A stretch of 64,000 bases of DNA from Siphonodentalium dalli. Taxonomy: Eukaryota > Mollusca > Scaphopoda > Gadilida > Siphonodentaliidae. Within the stretch, counting starts at the first letter, position 1. Every line of letters starts with the position of its first letter. The stretch is from NCBI GenBank assembly GCA_032622095.1, contig CP136061.1:261052077-261116076 (forward strand). Reading direction: 5' to 3'. Of this stretch, positions 32,803 to 43,087 are shown piece after piece. A program made the translations under genes and the position numbers. Under the pieces are notes generated by a model. It saw only the letters and a list, made by a program, of their open reading frames with translations, made no database searches and was not told the DNA's origin.

Positions 32803-33032
32803 GGGCTCATCTGCGTAATTTCACAGTCGATGTTTCGGCGACAATGGCGAGCCAGACAGACATGAGCGGATTCTCACAGAGGTGTTTCTACTTCCCCGGG
32901 GGCGCGTCACAAGGTCAATCGATCACATTCGTTTGTTCGTCCACAGTCGTCGGCCGATATGTTCGTGTGCAAATATGGGATCTGTTGGCTCGGCTCTATA
33001 TATGTGAGGTGCAGATCAATGGCATCGAGTAG
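32803..33032 (+). CDS. F-type lectin gene, terminal exon
   Basis: The acceptor is ATTACAATTTCAG (AG 32801-32802). The exon enters in phase 1, matching the donor of 21711-21941. It encodes AHLRNFTVDVSATMASQTDM, then SGFSQRCFYFPGGASQGQSI, TFVCSSTVVGRYVRVQIW and LARLYICEVQINGIE, ending TAG. These are the second-half strands of an F-type lectin domain: the NFTV(D)V strand, two cysteines positioned for the usual disulphides, the GRYVRVQ strand and the C-terminal L.ICEV(Q/E)I strand. The stop is 18 bp before a 56-bp minisatellite, so that array probably lies in or near the 3' untranslated region. No AATAAA is visible within 400 bp downstream. Confidence 0.88.
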
Positions 33033-33050
33033 ACTTATATAATTGAAAAA

Positions 33051-33386
33051 GGTACGGTATACCATGTATCATGTACTTCTAATTATGAAGCGTGATGCTG
33101 TCTTTTGGTACGGTATACCATATATCATGTACTTCTGATCATGAAACGTTATGTTGTCTGTTGGTACGGTATACCATATATCGTGTACTTCTGATTATGA
33201 AGCGTTATGTTATCTTTTGATACGGTATACCATTTATCATGTACTTCTGATTATGAAGCGTTATGTTATCTTTTGGTACGGTATATCATCTATCGTGTAC
33301 TTCTGATTATGAAGCGTTATGTTATCTTTTGATACGGTATACCATTTATCATGTACTTCTGATTATGAAGCGCGATGCTGTCAGCT
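33051..33386 (+). repeat. Tandem repeat, 56-bp unit, 6 copies
   Basis: Units start at 33051, 33107, 33163, 33219, 33275 and 33331, each beginning GGTACGGTATACCAT (variants GATACGG) and containing CATGTACTTCTGATTATGAA. Copies differ by a few substitutions. The array starts 18 bp after the lectin stop codon. Confidence 0.95.
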
Positions 33387-33459
33387 AGACGCTTATTACA
33401 AACGGGAGGTGGTTATATTTTATTTCTAAACTTAAAGGTTAAGGAATTGAATCACCATG

Positions 33460-34235
33460 TTTAAAGTGATGTGAAACACTCCTGTAGGGTGATCAAATAG
33501 AAATGGAGCATAATCTTAAAGTGAGGTGAAACACTCCTGTAGGGTGATCAAATAGAAATGGAGAACAATCTTAAAGTGAGGTGAAACACTCCGGTGGGGT
33601 GACCAAATAGAAAAGGAGCATAATCTTAAAGTGATGTCAAACACTCTTGTAGGGTGATCAAATAGAAATGGAGCATAATCTTAAAGTGAGGCGAAACACT
33701 CCTGTAGGGTGATCAAATAGAAATGGAGCATAATCTTAAAGTGAGGTGAAACACTCCTGTAGGGTGATCAAATATAAATGGAGAACAATCTTAAAGTGAG
33801 GTGAAACACTCCGGTTGTGTGACCAAATAGAAATGGAGCATAATCTTAAAGTGATGTCAAACACTCCTGTAGGGTGATCAAATAGAAATGGAGCATAATC
33901 TTAACGTGAGGTGCAACACTCCTGTAGGGTGATCAAATAGAAATGGAGCATAATCTTAAAGTGATGTCAAACACTCCTGTAGGGTGATCAAATAGAAATG
34001 GAGAATAATCTTAAAGTGATGTCAAACACTCCTGTAGGGTGATCGAATAGAAATGGAGAATAATCTTAAAGTGATGTCAAACACTCCTGTAGGGTGATCA
34101 AATAGAAATGGAGAATAATCTTAAAGTGATGTCAAACACTCCTGTAGGGTGATCGAATAGAAATGGAGAATAATCTTAAAGTGATGTCAAACACTCCTGT
34201 AGGGTGATCAACTAGAAATGGAGCATAATCTTGCT
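33460..34235 (+). repeat. Tandem repeat, 55-bp unit, about 14 copies
   Basis: The unit contains CTTAAAGTGATGTCAAACAC, TCCTGTAGGGTGATCAAATA and GAAATGGAGCATAAT. Two unit variants (GTGAGGTGAAAC and GTGATGTCAAAC) alternate in the first half, and the second type dominates later, suggesting local higher-order duplication. Confidence 0.95.
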
Positions 34236-34594
34236 CAAGGTATAGTAATTTTTTTTACAAATATGATATCCATAATGACCACACTTAACGTCATTGTTAT
34301 ATACCAATCAAATGCAGTGACTCTCGGTGGTGAAATCGTTTTCGTTTGTTTATCTCCAACAGTTACGTCCCGAATCGAGAAGTAAATATTTACAATTGAT
34401 CGTATTTCAGACGATGTTTTCTATGGAGTACGGTCGATTTGCTTGAGATTTTCGGCGACGTTAGTAGAATTACACATTCCCCCAGTTGACATAGCGCCTG
34501 AATACTAACTTATCAGTTTCATGCACCCGAACAGGTCCATAATATGTTTTTAAGGATCATCATCTCGCTTTCTGGGTTTCGGTGAGATCTACAT
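34236..34594. other. Non-coding, nothing recognised
   Basis: Spacer between satellite arrays, with no exon or repeat border seen. Confidence 0.4.
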
Positions 34595-34702
34595 TCACTG
34601 TGAAATTAACCTGCTGCGTGGTCTTTCCTCCGTCCGTAAAACTGACAACGTCGTGAAATGGCATAGTGGCTGAAACGACCATAAACCCCAATCAACCAAA
34701 CC
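34595..34702 (+). mobile_element. SINE 3' part
   Basis: GTGGTCTTTCCTCCGTCCGT, AACTGACAACGTCGTG and GACCATAAACCCCAATCAAC match the tail half of the SINE at 40375-40475. The tRNA-like head is missing. Confidence 0.7.
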
Positions 34703-34789
34703 ATTCGTTCAGGATTAGTAATTTACTGTAATTGTCTCATTCCGGATGGGTCTCAAACCCACCCGGACCATGTATCCTGGATTGGAACG

Positions 34790-35800
34790 TTAAAGAGCGT
34801 TCTGTGATAGTCATTGTCTGATATGATAAACACTTTTCTTTGTTGTGTTAAACATAAAGAGCGTTCTCTGTTAGTATGTGTCTGATATGGTAAACATAAA
34901 GAGCGTTCTGTGTTAGTCATTGTCCGATATGGTATACACAAAGAGTGCTCTCTGTTAGTCCGTGTCTGATATGGTAAACATAAAGAGTGTTAGTCATTGT
35001 CTGATATGGTAAACACAAAGAGCGTCCTCTGTTAGTCCGTGTCTGATATGGTAAACACAAAGAGCGTTCTCTGTTAGTCCGTGTCTGATATGGTAAACAC
35101 AAAGAGCGTTATGTATTAGTCCGTGTCTGATATGGTAAACATAAAGCGCGTTCTATGTTAGTCATGGTGTGATATGGTAAACATGTAGTGCGTTCTGTGT
35201 TAGTCCGTGTCTGATATGGTCAACATAAAGAGCGTTGTGTGTTAGTCAGTGTATGATATGGTAAACATAAAGAGCGTTATGTGTTAGTGCGTGTCTGATA
35301 TGGTAAACATAAAGAGCTTTGTATATTATTCATTGTCTGATATGGTAAGAATAAAGAGCGTTGTGTATTAGTCATTGTCTGATATGGTAAGCATAAAGAG
35401 CGATGTAGGTTAGTTATTGTCTGATATGGTAAACATAAAGAGCGTTGTGTGTTAGTAATTGTTTGATATGGTAAAGAGCGTTATGTGTTAGTCCTGATCT
35501 GATATGGTAAGCATAAAGAGCGTTATGTATTAGTCCGTGTCTGATATGGTAAACATAAAGAGCGTTGTGTGTTAGTCATTGTTTGATATGGTAAAGAGCG
35601 CTATGTGTTAGTCCTGATCTGATATGGTAAGCATAAAGAGCGTTATGTATTAGTCATTGCCTGATATGGTAAACACAAAGAATGTTCTGTGTTAGTATTT
35701 GTCTGATATGGTAAACTCATTGTCCGGCATGGTAAACATAAAGATTGCCTGTGTTAGCCCTTGTCTGACATGGTAAACATAAAGAGCGTTCTGTGTTATT
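34790..35800 (+). repeat. Tandem repeat, 42-44-bp unit, about 23 copies
   Basis: The unit is (G)TCTGATATGGTAAACATAAA, then GAGCGTT(C/A)TGTGTTAGTC. Units vary in length through small deletions. The core ATATGGTAAACATAAAGAGC is identical to a segment of the dispersed repeat at 10915-11290 and 36945-37284, so the array appears to be an amplified piece of that repeat. Confidence 0.95.
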
Positions 35801-36004
35801 CGATCCTGCATAATATACAAAACGTTTTGGGGCACAAGTGTTTGCAACTTATGTAGACCCTCTCCCAACACAGCATAAAAACACACATGTAATCAAGATG
35901 ACGATGTAAAAGTATTTACATATGGTGATAGGTTTTGAGATATATAATGCGAAGTGCCTTTCAGAGGTTATTATGCCATAGTTTTGTTCTTGGCTGGGAG
36001 GAAA

Positions 36005-36130
36005 TTGTGTGTCACTGTACATTATGAATGTCACATACATTATGAATGCCACTATACATTGTGAATGTCACTGTGCATTATGAATGTCACTATACATTAT
36101 TAATGTCACCATGCATTATGGATGTTTGAT
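36005..36130 (+). repeat. Short tandem repeat, about 19-bp unit, 6-7 copies
   Basis: The unit is TGTCACTATACATTATGAA with substitutions (GTCACTGTGCATTATGAATG and similar). Confidence 0.9.
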
Positions 36131-36944
36131 ACGATTGGCGAATGCTATTATATAATCTATTATTATATATTATTAGTATTTATTTGTTGATGTAGAATTT
36201 AATGATACACTTGTAATTGTACCAGATTTTGGTTTTTGTTGAGCTCTGGTAGAAAATACAAATAACTAATCGGAATTATATGTTTGATTCCGATGTTGTG
36301 TACAAATTTGGAAAACAGCTGATAAAATTCGATGGCAATTAATTTGATACACCGATGTCATGCACATTTCACAAGGGGAAAAGTTCAGATATCCATCAGC
36401 CCCCACCCCCACACTGCCATCCACCCGATGTGGATGTACAACAATCACGTGGACATTTGAGCAAATCTGATTATGTTTATATTAAATCATATATCACTAC
36501 CCTTTCATTCATTTTGAAACAAATCTAACGCCATAAATTCGTAACATATTCTTGAGCAACAATAAATAGTTCGTAATGTTTTGAGATGAAATGTGCGCGA
36601 GAAAAAATATGCCAGTAGCCATGGGGTGTAGTACATTTATGGAAAGTAATCCTTTTCTATTTCTTTTATTCTGGAAATGTTGGGGACCTACGCCCACCCC
36701 AAACTGCAAAAAGAAATGTGTAAGCACGCCCATAGATTTGCGATATTTACAATGATGCTGAGACCGTTAACATCTGAACCGCACTGTGTTCAACTGAGTT
36801 TATGTCTTAAAGATACCCGCGGCTTTGGCGGTGGGTATGCTGTTAAAATATTCACATCCGTCAAAAACCGCCACAAACAGAAATAATAGTAAAATATAGA
36901 CAGACTTTGTTCTTATACCAATCAGAAATATGGAATAAATAGTA
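36131..36944. other. Non-coding, nothing recognised
   Basis: AT-rich stretch without supported exon. A 69-codon frame at 36677-36886 has no recognisable domain. Confidence 0.4.
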
Positions 36945-37284
36945 TGTTATTGTCAAATGTCTTTCCTTTGTTATGTTAACAAAAGCAAAACACGTTACAG
37001 AACCTGGCTTTTGTTTTGATCCGGATATGGTAAACATAAAGAGCTTTATTTGTTACTGTTTTCCTGATAGGGAAATAATAAAGAGCGTTTACATCATTTG
37101 TGTGTGATTAACCAATAGAATTGCGCTGTGTTATGTAAACAGAAGCAACACTTCTGTAAGACGAGCAGGCTCTTGTTTACGTACACCATCGTACATCTTG
37201 ACGACAATATACTATTTACGCGCTAATTATGTTTGGCATATGAACAAAACTATATATATTTTAATATTCCTTCTGTTGATGGCT
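36945..37284 (+). repeat. Dispersed repeat, copy 2 (runs into a satellite)
   Basis: The same ordered motifs as 10915-11290 are present: CCGGATATGGTAAACATAAA, AATAATAAAGAGCGTTTA, GTGTGATTAACCAATA, TACACCATCGTAC and TTATGTTTGGCATATGA. Similarity ends at GTTGATGGC, exactly where the 15-bp tandem array begins. Confidence 0.85.
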
Positions 37285-37588
37285 CTTGTTGTCACATCGC
37301 TTGTTGTCACATCGCTTGTTGTCACATCTCTTGTTGTTACACCTCTTGTTGTCACATCGCTTGTTGTCACATCTCTTGTTGTCACATCGCTTGTTGTCAC
37401 ATCTCTTGTTGTTACACCTCTTGTTGTCACATCGCTTGTTGTCACATCTCTTGTTGTTACACCTCTTGTTGTCACATCGCTTGTTGTCACATCTCTTGTT
37501 GTTACACCTCTTGTTGTCACATCGCTTGTTGTCACATCTCTTGTTGTCACATCTCTTGTTGTCACATCTCTTGTTGTCACATCTCTTG
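37285..37588 (+). repeat. Tandem repeat, 15-bp unit with 45-bp higher-order period
   Basis: There are about 20 copies of CTTGTTGTCACATC(G/T). Much of the array is a 45-bp triplet of variants ending CATCG, CATCT and TTACACCT. Because 15 is divisible by three, several frames stay open on both strands (for example LVVTS repeats). That is a trivial consequence of the repeat and no gene is called. Confidence 0.95.
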
Positions 37589-39040
37589 GCCATGGGTTTA
37601 AACGGAAGCTATCTGATATCAGTATGTTCACGATCAAACCGGTCACATATGAGCTTATTTCTAGTAAATAAGCTCATATAGGCAGGGTCTCTGAAACAAA
37701 ATTACGTATGCCGGGGTGGGTAGATGGTCGGGATCCAAGAAAAACATGTTTTTTCCGGTGCCTGCAAATGTTTCCCTAATGGTTTTTCTTTCCTAATTAA
37801 AGACAAAAAATGTTCTATTGTCCAAAGCCTATATAACACTATTTGGTTACATGTACGTATATGAGGGTGAATATGTATGTTACAATACTATGGCCGAAGT
37901 CTCAAGTCCATATATAACATCGTGGTCAATAAGTTTTGAGGGAATAATTTATAATTAACTGAAGAAATATAAGTCAAACAAATTATCTTTTTATATCTAT
38001 ATAAAACTTATCCTGGTAATATATAATGAACACGGTATCAGTTGTCCTGAGATAACTAGATATGCTCCACTCAATAATGACCCAAATGTATGCAGATCGA
38101 TGCATATGATAAGTGTTCAACTGCTAATGCCACCAGTCATCTGACGCCATATATAATCAAGAAGTTTTCAATAGCAGTATATAACAGGGCAGAATACTTT
38201 GTCTGAATATCCACCCATTTGACCATCAAAATTGGGGTGGTCAAATATACATGCATATGTCCAAAATATTTTCTGCACACCCACAGGTCCTAACGAACGA
38301 TAATCTAAATCCGAAACTAGTAGACCCTTTTCGCAAAGGATTATCTATTGCTGGTGTTCTCTAGATCCTCGCCGTGTGTTTCGTATTATAGAAAACATAC
38401 ATATTCGCTTCCACTTTAAATTGTCTAACAACACAGAGATAACAATCACATTCGCACACAAGAGATAACAATCACATTCGCAGGCAACAGATATTTTATG
38501 AAATTAATTGTTACTAGCGCTCAAGATCATCAAAGGTGTACCATTCAAGTGAGTCGGACCTTTGAATAAAAAAATTAGTTGCAAATTAGCACAGTCAAAA
38601 CAGAAATAATTTTATCTGCACCAAATATTAAATCACTGATATATATATATTAGTTAGCGTTAAGGGTACACATTTGTTGGAGGAAAATAAAATTTGCGTA
38701 TAGAGGGATGGTGGGTCCCTGGTTGGGTGGCAATTTTATGTTCACCCCTGTGTACGGAATGTTTTTTCAGACCCCTCCCACTGATATAGGCACTACAAAT
38801 CTCCTTTTTTTCTTCGACACCCAGATGAACGCTTTTTATAATGTGTTTTCACTGCGGCCCACGCCGTTCAATGAACTAACGGGAAAAGTCCTGTATGAGC
38901 TTATTTCAGAATCAAACTAGTTCCATATGAACCAATGTGAATATTTAGGCTCCATATGAACCTACTTGCACGAAGATATGTTGGTAACAAAAGAGATAAA
39001 GTGAGGACGGCTACCATGACATGTCTCGAGTTAAACGGCC
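37589..39040. other. Non-coding; fragments of dispersed G-rich repeat
   Basis: ATGCCGGGGTGGGTAGATGG at 37709 and the segment 38820-38890 (TTTTCACTGCGGCCCACGCC, AACTAACGGG) resemble 52120-52145 and 51565-51605 / 52045-52095. They are parts of one dispersed family. No gene was recognised. Confidence 0.45.
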
Positions 39041-39715
39041 GAATTCTGGTCCCTGATCAAGACCAGGGTTTCATGTAAACTATAGTCTATACCAGGCCGA
39101 AACCACGGTGATCGCGATGTGTTACCCAGCTTCGAGGCGAGTAAGCTGGGATTATTGGTCAGCACTTGTCCGTATTCTCGTCTTTTTGAAACTCAGGTTT
39201 ACGTAAACCAAGGTTTGCCTTCTTATTGTCATTCAAGCCTTTGTCGGTCTGTTCATAATTCGAACCATGTGGTAACGTACACGTTCTGGTAACAGAAACA
39301 TAAGTATTTTTTGAAAGAATTTATCTTTATGTTAACCAAATTGTAATTGTGTTATATTTGTATGTCGTGTAGAGTAAAGATTATAATTATATATGAACTG
39401 GAGAAAATTTAATATCATCCACAATTATGTGTGTTATAGGTAATAGTCTGCAACTGAGACCTAGTCCCCCCCTGGTCTGAGATTTTTGTATAAACCGAGA
39501 CTTGATCCTGAGACGAGAATAGCGAAGTATGGTTTCGAGAATATATTTATGGTGCAGAACTCTAATACGGATTATTAGTTTGATTGTAAGCCAGTCATTC
39601 GCACGATGGTGAATAGTTTGAGCAATCACAAGCTGGCTTTTAACTGGACATTAGAAATGATCTAGTGTAACTGTGTTTTATATAATGTCACCTATCATAA
39701 CTGTGACAATCATGC

Positions 39716-39922
39716 GTGCGTGTACCCCGGCAATTTGCTGTGGATGAGCATGGGCTACCCGGCATAACAGTGAATGGCACATCGGATTTTCATCTTGCAT
39801 CGCATGGGCGGGATGCGGGCTTTCCCGGCGTATTCATAAAATGGACGTTGGAATGCGTCTTAATGGGGATTACTCGTACCGCCCATTCACGTAGATTATT
39901 CCAGTATTTTGAACAAGAATAA
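39716..39922 (+). CDS. Small unrecognised open frame
   Basis: This 68-residue frame (69 codons) ends TAA and contains VDEHGLPGITVNGTSDFHLA and RDAGFPGVFIKWTLE. Its GC content is higher than that of its flanks. I recognise no family. It lies inside the candidate element at 39041-41064. It could be an exon relic or chance. Confidence 0.15.
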   Translation: MRVPRQFAVDEHGLPGITVNGTSDFHLASHGRDAGFPGVFIKWTLECVLMGITRTAHSRRLFQYFEQE

Positions 39923-39939
39923 TACTGATGTTTAACTGT

Positions 39940-40105
39940 TAAGCAAAAAAAAAACAGTTAAGACGAAAAAAAAATTACAAACAAAAAACAGAATTTTTTT
40001 TATAAAAAAACAAAACAAACAAAAAAACAAAAGAATTTGTTTTCCAAAACATTAAAATGAAATGAAAAACATAACAAAAATAGAAGAAAAAAAATCAAAA
40101 TATAT
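39940..40105. repeat. A-rich low-complexity tract
   Basis: Dense A runs with AAAC and AAAAC units, just upstream of the SINE at 40191. No coding content. Confidence 0.8.
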
Positions 40106-40190
40106 CAATTTATGAATCTTTTATTTAAACGCATTTGTTGAAAAAGAAATACAAGAATGGAATTTACTATCTTGTGTCCCTATAAATCTC

Positions 40191-40484
40191 GGGGGCCCCG
40201 GTGGTTCATGCGGTAGAGTGTCAGGTGCATTACACCGTCCCAGGCCGTCCAGCGCTGACGAAGCTGGTTCGAACCCCGTCATACGGAGGGTGACCGGAAT
40301 CGTGTATCTGGGCAAGTTTGTCAGTTGCTTTCCGGGGATCGGTGGTTTCTACACGCAGTGAGACGATTTCTCGGTGAAATTAAGCCTCTGCTTGGTCTTT
40401 CCTCCACCCGTAAAATTGACAACGTCGTGTGTGGCCTAGCGGCTAGATCGACGATAAACCCTAACAAACCAAACCAAACCCTAG
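40191..40484 (+). mobile_element. Full-length tRNA-derived SINE with 7-bp TSD
   Basis: The head begins GGGGGCCCCGGTGGTTCATG with A box TGGTTCATGCGGTAGAGTG (40202-40220) and B box GGTTCGAACCC (40265-40275). The middle shares GTGTATCTGGGCAAGTTTGT with the 5411 copy. The tail carries TGGTCTTTCCTCC, GACAACGTCGTG and CGATAAACCCTAACAAACC repeats. AAATCTC flanks it on both sides (40184-40190 and 40485-40491), consistent with retroposition. RNA polymerase III transcription is inferred from the boxes; mobilisation would depend on a LINE. Confidence 0.88.
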
Positions 40485-41064
40485 AAATCTCTGAGAAATT
40501 CTTATTTTAACGTACATTTTGTTAATCGTCCTTGTTCCAATAATGTCTTACCATTTGGATTATTGGAAATTGGAATGATGGCAACTGAAATGATGGGCGC
40601 AATTGTTTTAGCCCATTATATGTTTGGGTCGAGATTTAAAAGGGCGGTCTCTGAGACTGATTATTCGGTGCATCGGGAGGTGGTATAAACAATGTATAGC
40701 CACTTATAGGCCATGGGTGGTTCCATCGGCCGTGAAACAAGTTTTTTTTACTCAACTAAAACATTTACTTAAACCGCTGACATCAAAATAGGTTATCATA
40801 ATAAATAAACATAAATGTATAGTCGTGGCGACATGTGTTCGGTGATAACCCGTTACATTAATGCTCAACTATTCGCGACGTGAACGCAATCATATTGTTC
40901 GAGCACCAAGCGTGCCTTTGTCCGTCGATACACCGATCGTCGTTGATTGAACAATAATCCGCCTAATCTAAATCGAGACCAGGTGGTTTCGCGAGACCAG
41001 GTCCAGACATGGAACACCGTGATTATTAGGGTGGTCTAGACCAGGGACCAGAATTCGGCCGAAA

Positions 41065-41220
41065 GTGTTTTAGCAAAATATCACTTCGTGACGTTTGGTT
41101 TCAATAATCTATGGTGGTTCAAGCAATAGTAGAATTTGCCAACTGCATCTTTGTGCATTGTTATTTCATCTACTATTGGCTAGTTCACTGTCCGTGATGT
41201 GGCACTTGGTTAGAGTTATG
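41065..41220. other. Spacer before the first hairpin MITE
   Basis: The sequence GGCACTTGGTTAGAGTTATG just before 41221 is, when inverted, similar to the right flank of the second MITE copy (after 42206). Both MITEs therefore seem to sit in inverted copies of a larger element. Confidence 0.45.
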
Positions 41221-41442
41221 CCCTGTGCCAATGCATTCTCTTATATATGCGAGTCGACCATAGGTCACCTCGCATATATAAGAGAATGCATTGGCCTTAC
41301 ATTTTTTAACAATTTTTATAATATTTTTCTACATTCTTTGACAATTTTATCATTTTTAATGTGTTAAGCCAATGCATTCTCTTATATATGCGAGGCGACC
41401 TATGGTCGACTCGCATATATAAGAGAATGCATTGGCACAGGG
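41221..41442. mobile_element. Hairpin MITE, copy 1 (each terminal repeat is itself a palindrome)
   Basis: The ends are CCCTGTGCCAATGCATTCTC and its complement GAGAATGCATTGGCACAGGG. Each terminal repeat of about 75 bp folds alone: CCAATGCATTCTCTTATATA faces TATATAAGAGAATGCATTGG around a GTCGACCATAGGTC loop. The two hairpins flank an AT-rich spacer of about 70 bp. No coding capacity. Confidence 0.9.
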
Positions 41443-41952
41443 CCGTTCTGTTGGGCAACAGGTTGGACTTTGAGTATTCAAAGTTTACTACGATGTTTAA
41501 CGATAAACTGTCCACTTAGCAGGAGGGGGACGCCATACATAGGGAGTGGTATTGGCTGGCAAGTGGGCGAAGGGTCGCCTGGATAGTCTACCAGTCAACT
41601 TGATGAATTGATTTAGATTCCCGCCAGATTCAACATATATTAAAAATATCTTATCAATCATTCAGGACGTTTTTTTTTTTCACAGATACTTAAAATATTA
41701 TGGGTCAGTCTTGAAATTAAATTATTTATTTTTGCTGATTAATTTGATGTAGGTTTTATAATTTGGCTGTTCACAAAACAGTGTTGCTGCCTTTTTTGAT
41801 ATTCTGTTTTATATTTATTTGCACAGTGGCCAGTTCCTTGATGGTTCTGACCCCAATTGAGCACTCTCGCTCTGATTTTGGATGTTTTTATTTGTATATA
41901 TTTAGTTTCATTTTAGTCCAATTCAGGTTACGTCTATACACAGTTGCTTCGC
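41443..41952. other. Non-coding, nothing recognised
   Basis: Between MITE copies. CCGTTCTGTTGGGCAACAGG (41443) is the inverted, diverged counterpart of the left end of the element at 41953. A 116-codon frame at 41763-42113 runs through the MITE and is not regarded as a gene. Confidence 0.4.
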
Positions 41953-42352
41953 TTAACCCTTTACCCAACAGAAGGGCCCTGTGCCAATGCATTCTCTTAT
42001 ATATGCGAGTCGACCATAGGTCGCCTCGCATATATAAGAGAATGCATTGGCTTAACACATTAAAAATTATAAAATTGTTAAAGAATGTAAGAAAAAATGG
42101 TAAAAAGTGTTAAAAAAAAGATTTTTTTTAGGCCAATGCATTCTCTTATATATGCGAGGCGACCTATGGTCGACTCGCATATATAAGAGAATGCATTGGC
42201 ACATGGCTAACTGTAACTATCACAATGTGGTCAAGGAGCCGGTTCCAATGATATCCATATTTGTATGGTTCTATTGAGACAGACCGAAGATATTTTAGGC
42301 TGTTGAAGCTTTATTTGGCCGGTTCTGGCCGGTTTGTTGGGTAAAGGGTTAA
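41953..42352. mobile_element. TTAA-flanked element (piggyBac-like MITE) with nested hairpin MITE copy 2
   Basis: TTAACCCTTTACCCAACA (41953-41970) is exactly inverted at 42335-42352. The outermost TTAA can be read as a duplicated target and the repeat then starts CCCTTTACCC, which is the piggyBac-type signature. Inside lies a full hairpin MITE (41977-42206) like copy 1. No transposase is present, so mobilisation would be in trans. Confidence 0.75.
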
Positions 42353-43087
42353 TTGTGATTCAGTTTTCTCAGTCGTGATGTGGCCCAACGGCTAAAACGA
42401 CGTAAAATCCTAACCAAACAAACAAACTACATATAAATGTACTATATTATGTTGTACAACTCATACTAATAACAACTACCTGAGAATAAACACATTACGG
42501 CCAGTATACCGCATACTGGATTTTAGTACCCTGGGGATCGTATATTTGCATGTACATGTATGTTCAGTCATTTAATGGAAAGCTGATATCACCATGTCAT
42601 TTTCTTGCAGACTGAATACATCCACATTATACTAAACCAGTGGTATGGAGAAGTTACTGGCGCCAAACTACATCAGTAAAAAGGCAACAAGAAGTCATAC
42701 GAATGGAGGAAAATGTGCAGAAAGGAGACGGGAGAAGAATGAAGTGGTGGAGAAATATCAAACGCGTGTCATTGTTATGTCATGTTTACATTAATTATCT
42801 ATAAAATCTCATCACCTAAAAGTCCGTGCCAGTTTGTCTTCTTTGTCTCCAATATACTTTTTCACACATAAAGAGCAACATAGTCATTTCTAGTTGTCTG
42901 TTTGTTATGTTTTGATTCAACCTTAATTAGTTCATCTTTTCCATTCAAACTTTATATAGGTTTTGCTACAAAAAGGTTTTAAGACATAATTCCATTCTAC
43001 AACACCATGTATATATGATTATATTAATGCATTAAATATCGTAATTAAAATGACCGTTTTCAGTTCGATTGGCCATCAAAATATATG
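42353..43087. other. Non-coding; SINE tail fragment at 42365-42427
   Basis: GTCGTGATGTGGCCCAACGG and CGACGTAAAATCCTAACCAA match the tail of the SINE at 40191-40484. The rest shows nothing recognisable. Confidence 0.5.

Larger units (their letters stand above)
39041..41064. mobile_element. Candidate 2-kb DNA element with GGCCGAATTCTGGTCCCTG ends
   Basis: GGCCGAATTCTGGTCCCTG near 39041 is exactly inverted as CAGGGACCAGAATTCGGCC ending near 41063. More weakly matched sequence continues inward (GACCAGG, CACGGTGAT). The interval holds a SINE, an A-rich tract and a 69-codon frame. No target-site duplication was assigned and no transposase was seen, so the element is provisional. Confidence 0.5.

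Noticed and set aside
37198-37681. Overlapping long repetitive reading frames on both strands
   Set aside because: They come from a 15-bp tandem repeat whose period is a multiple of three; no start context, domain or splice evidence.
41763-42113. 116-residue frame with an apparent hydrophobic start
   Set aside because: Half of it is the hairpin MITE sequence, which also gives similar peptides at 41306-41515 on the other strand.
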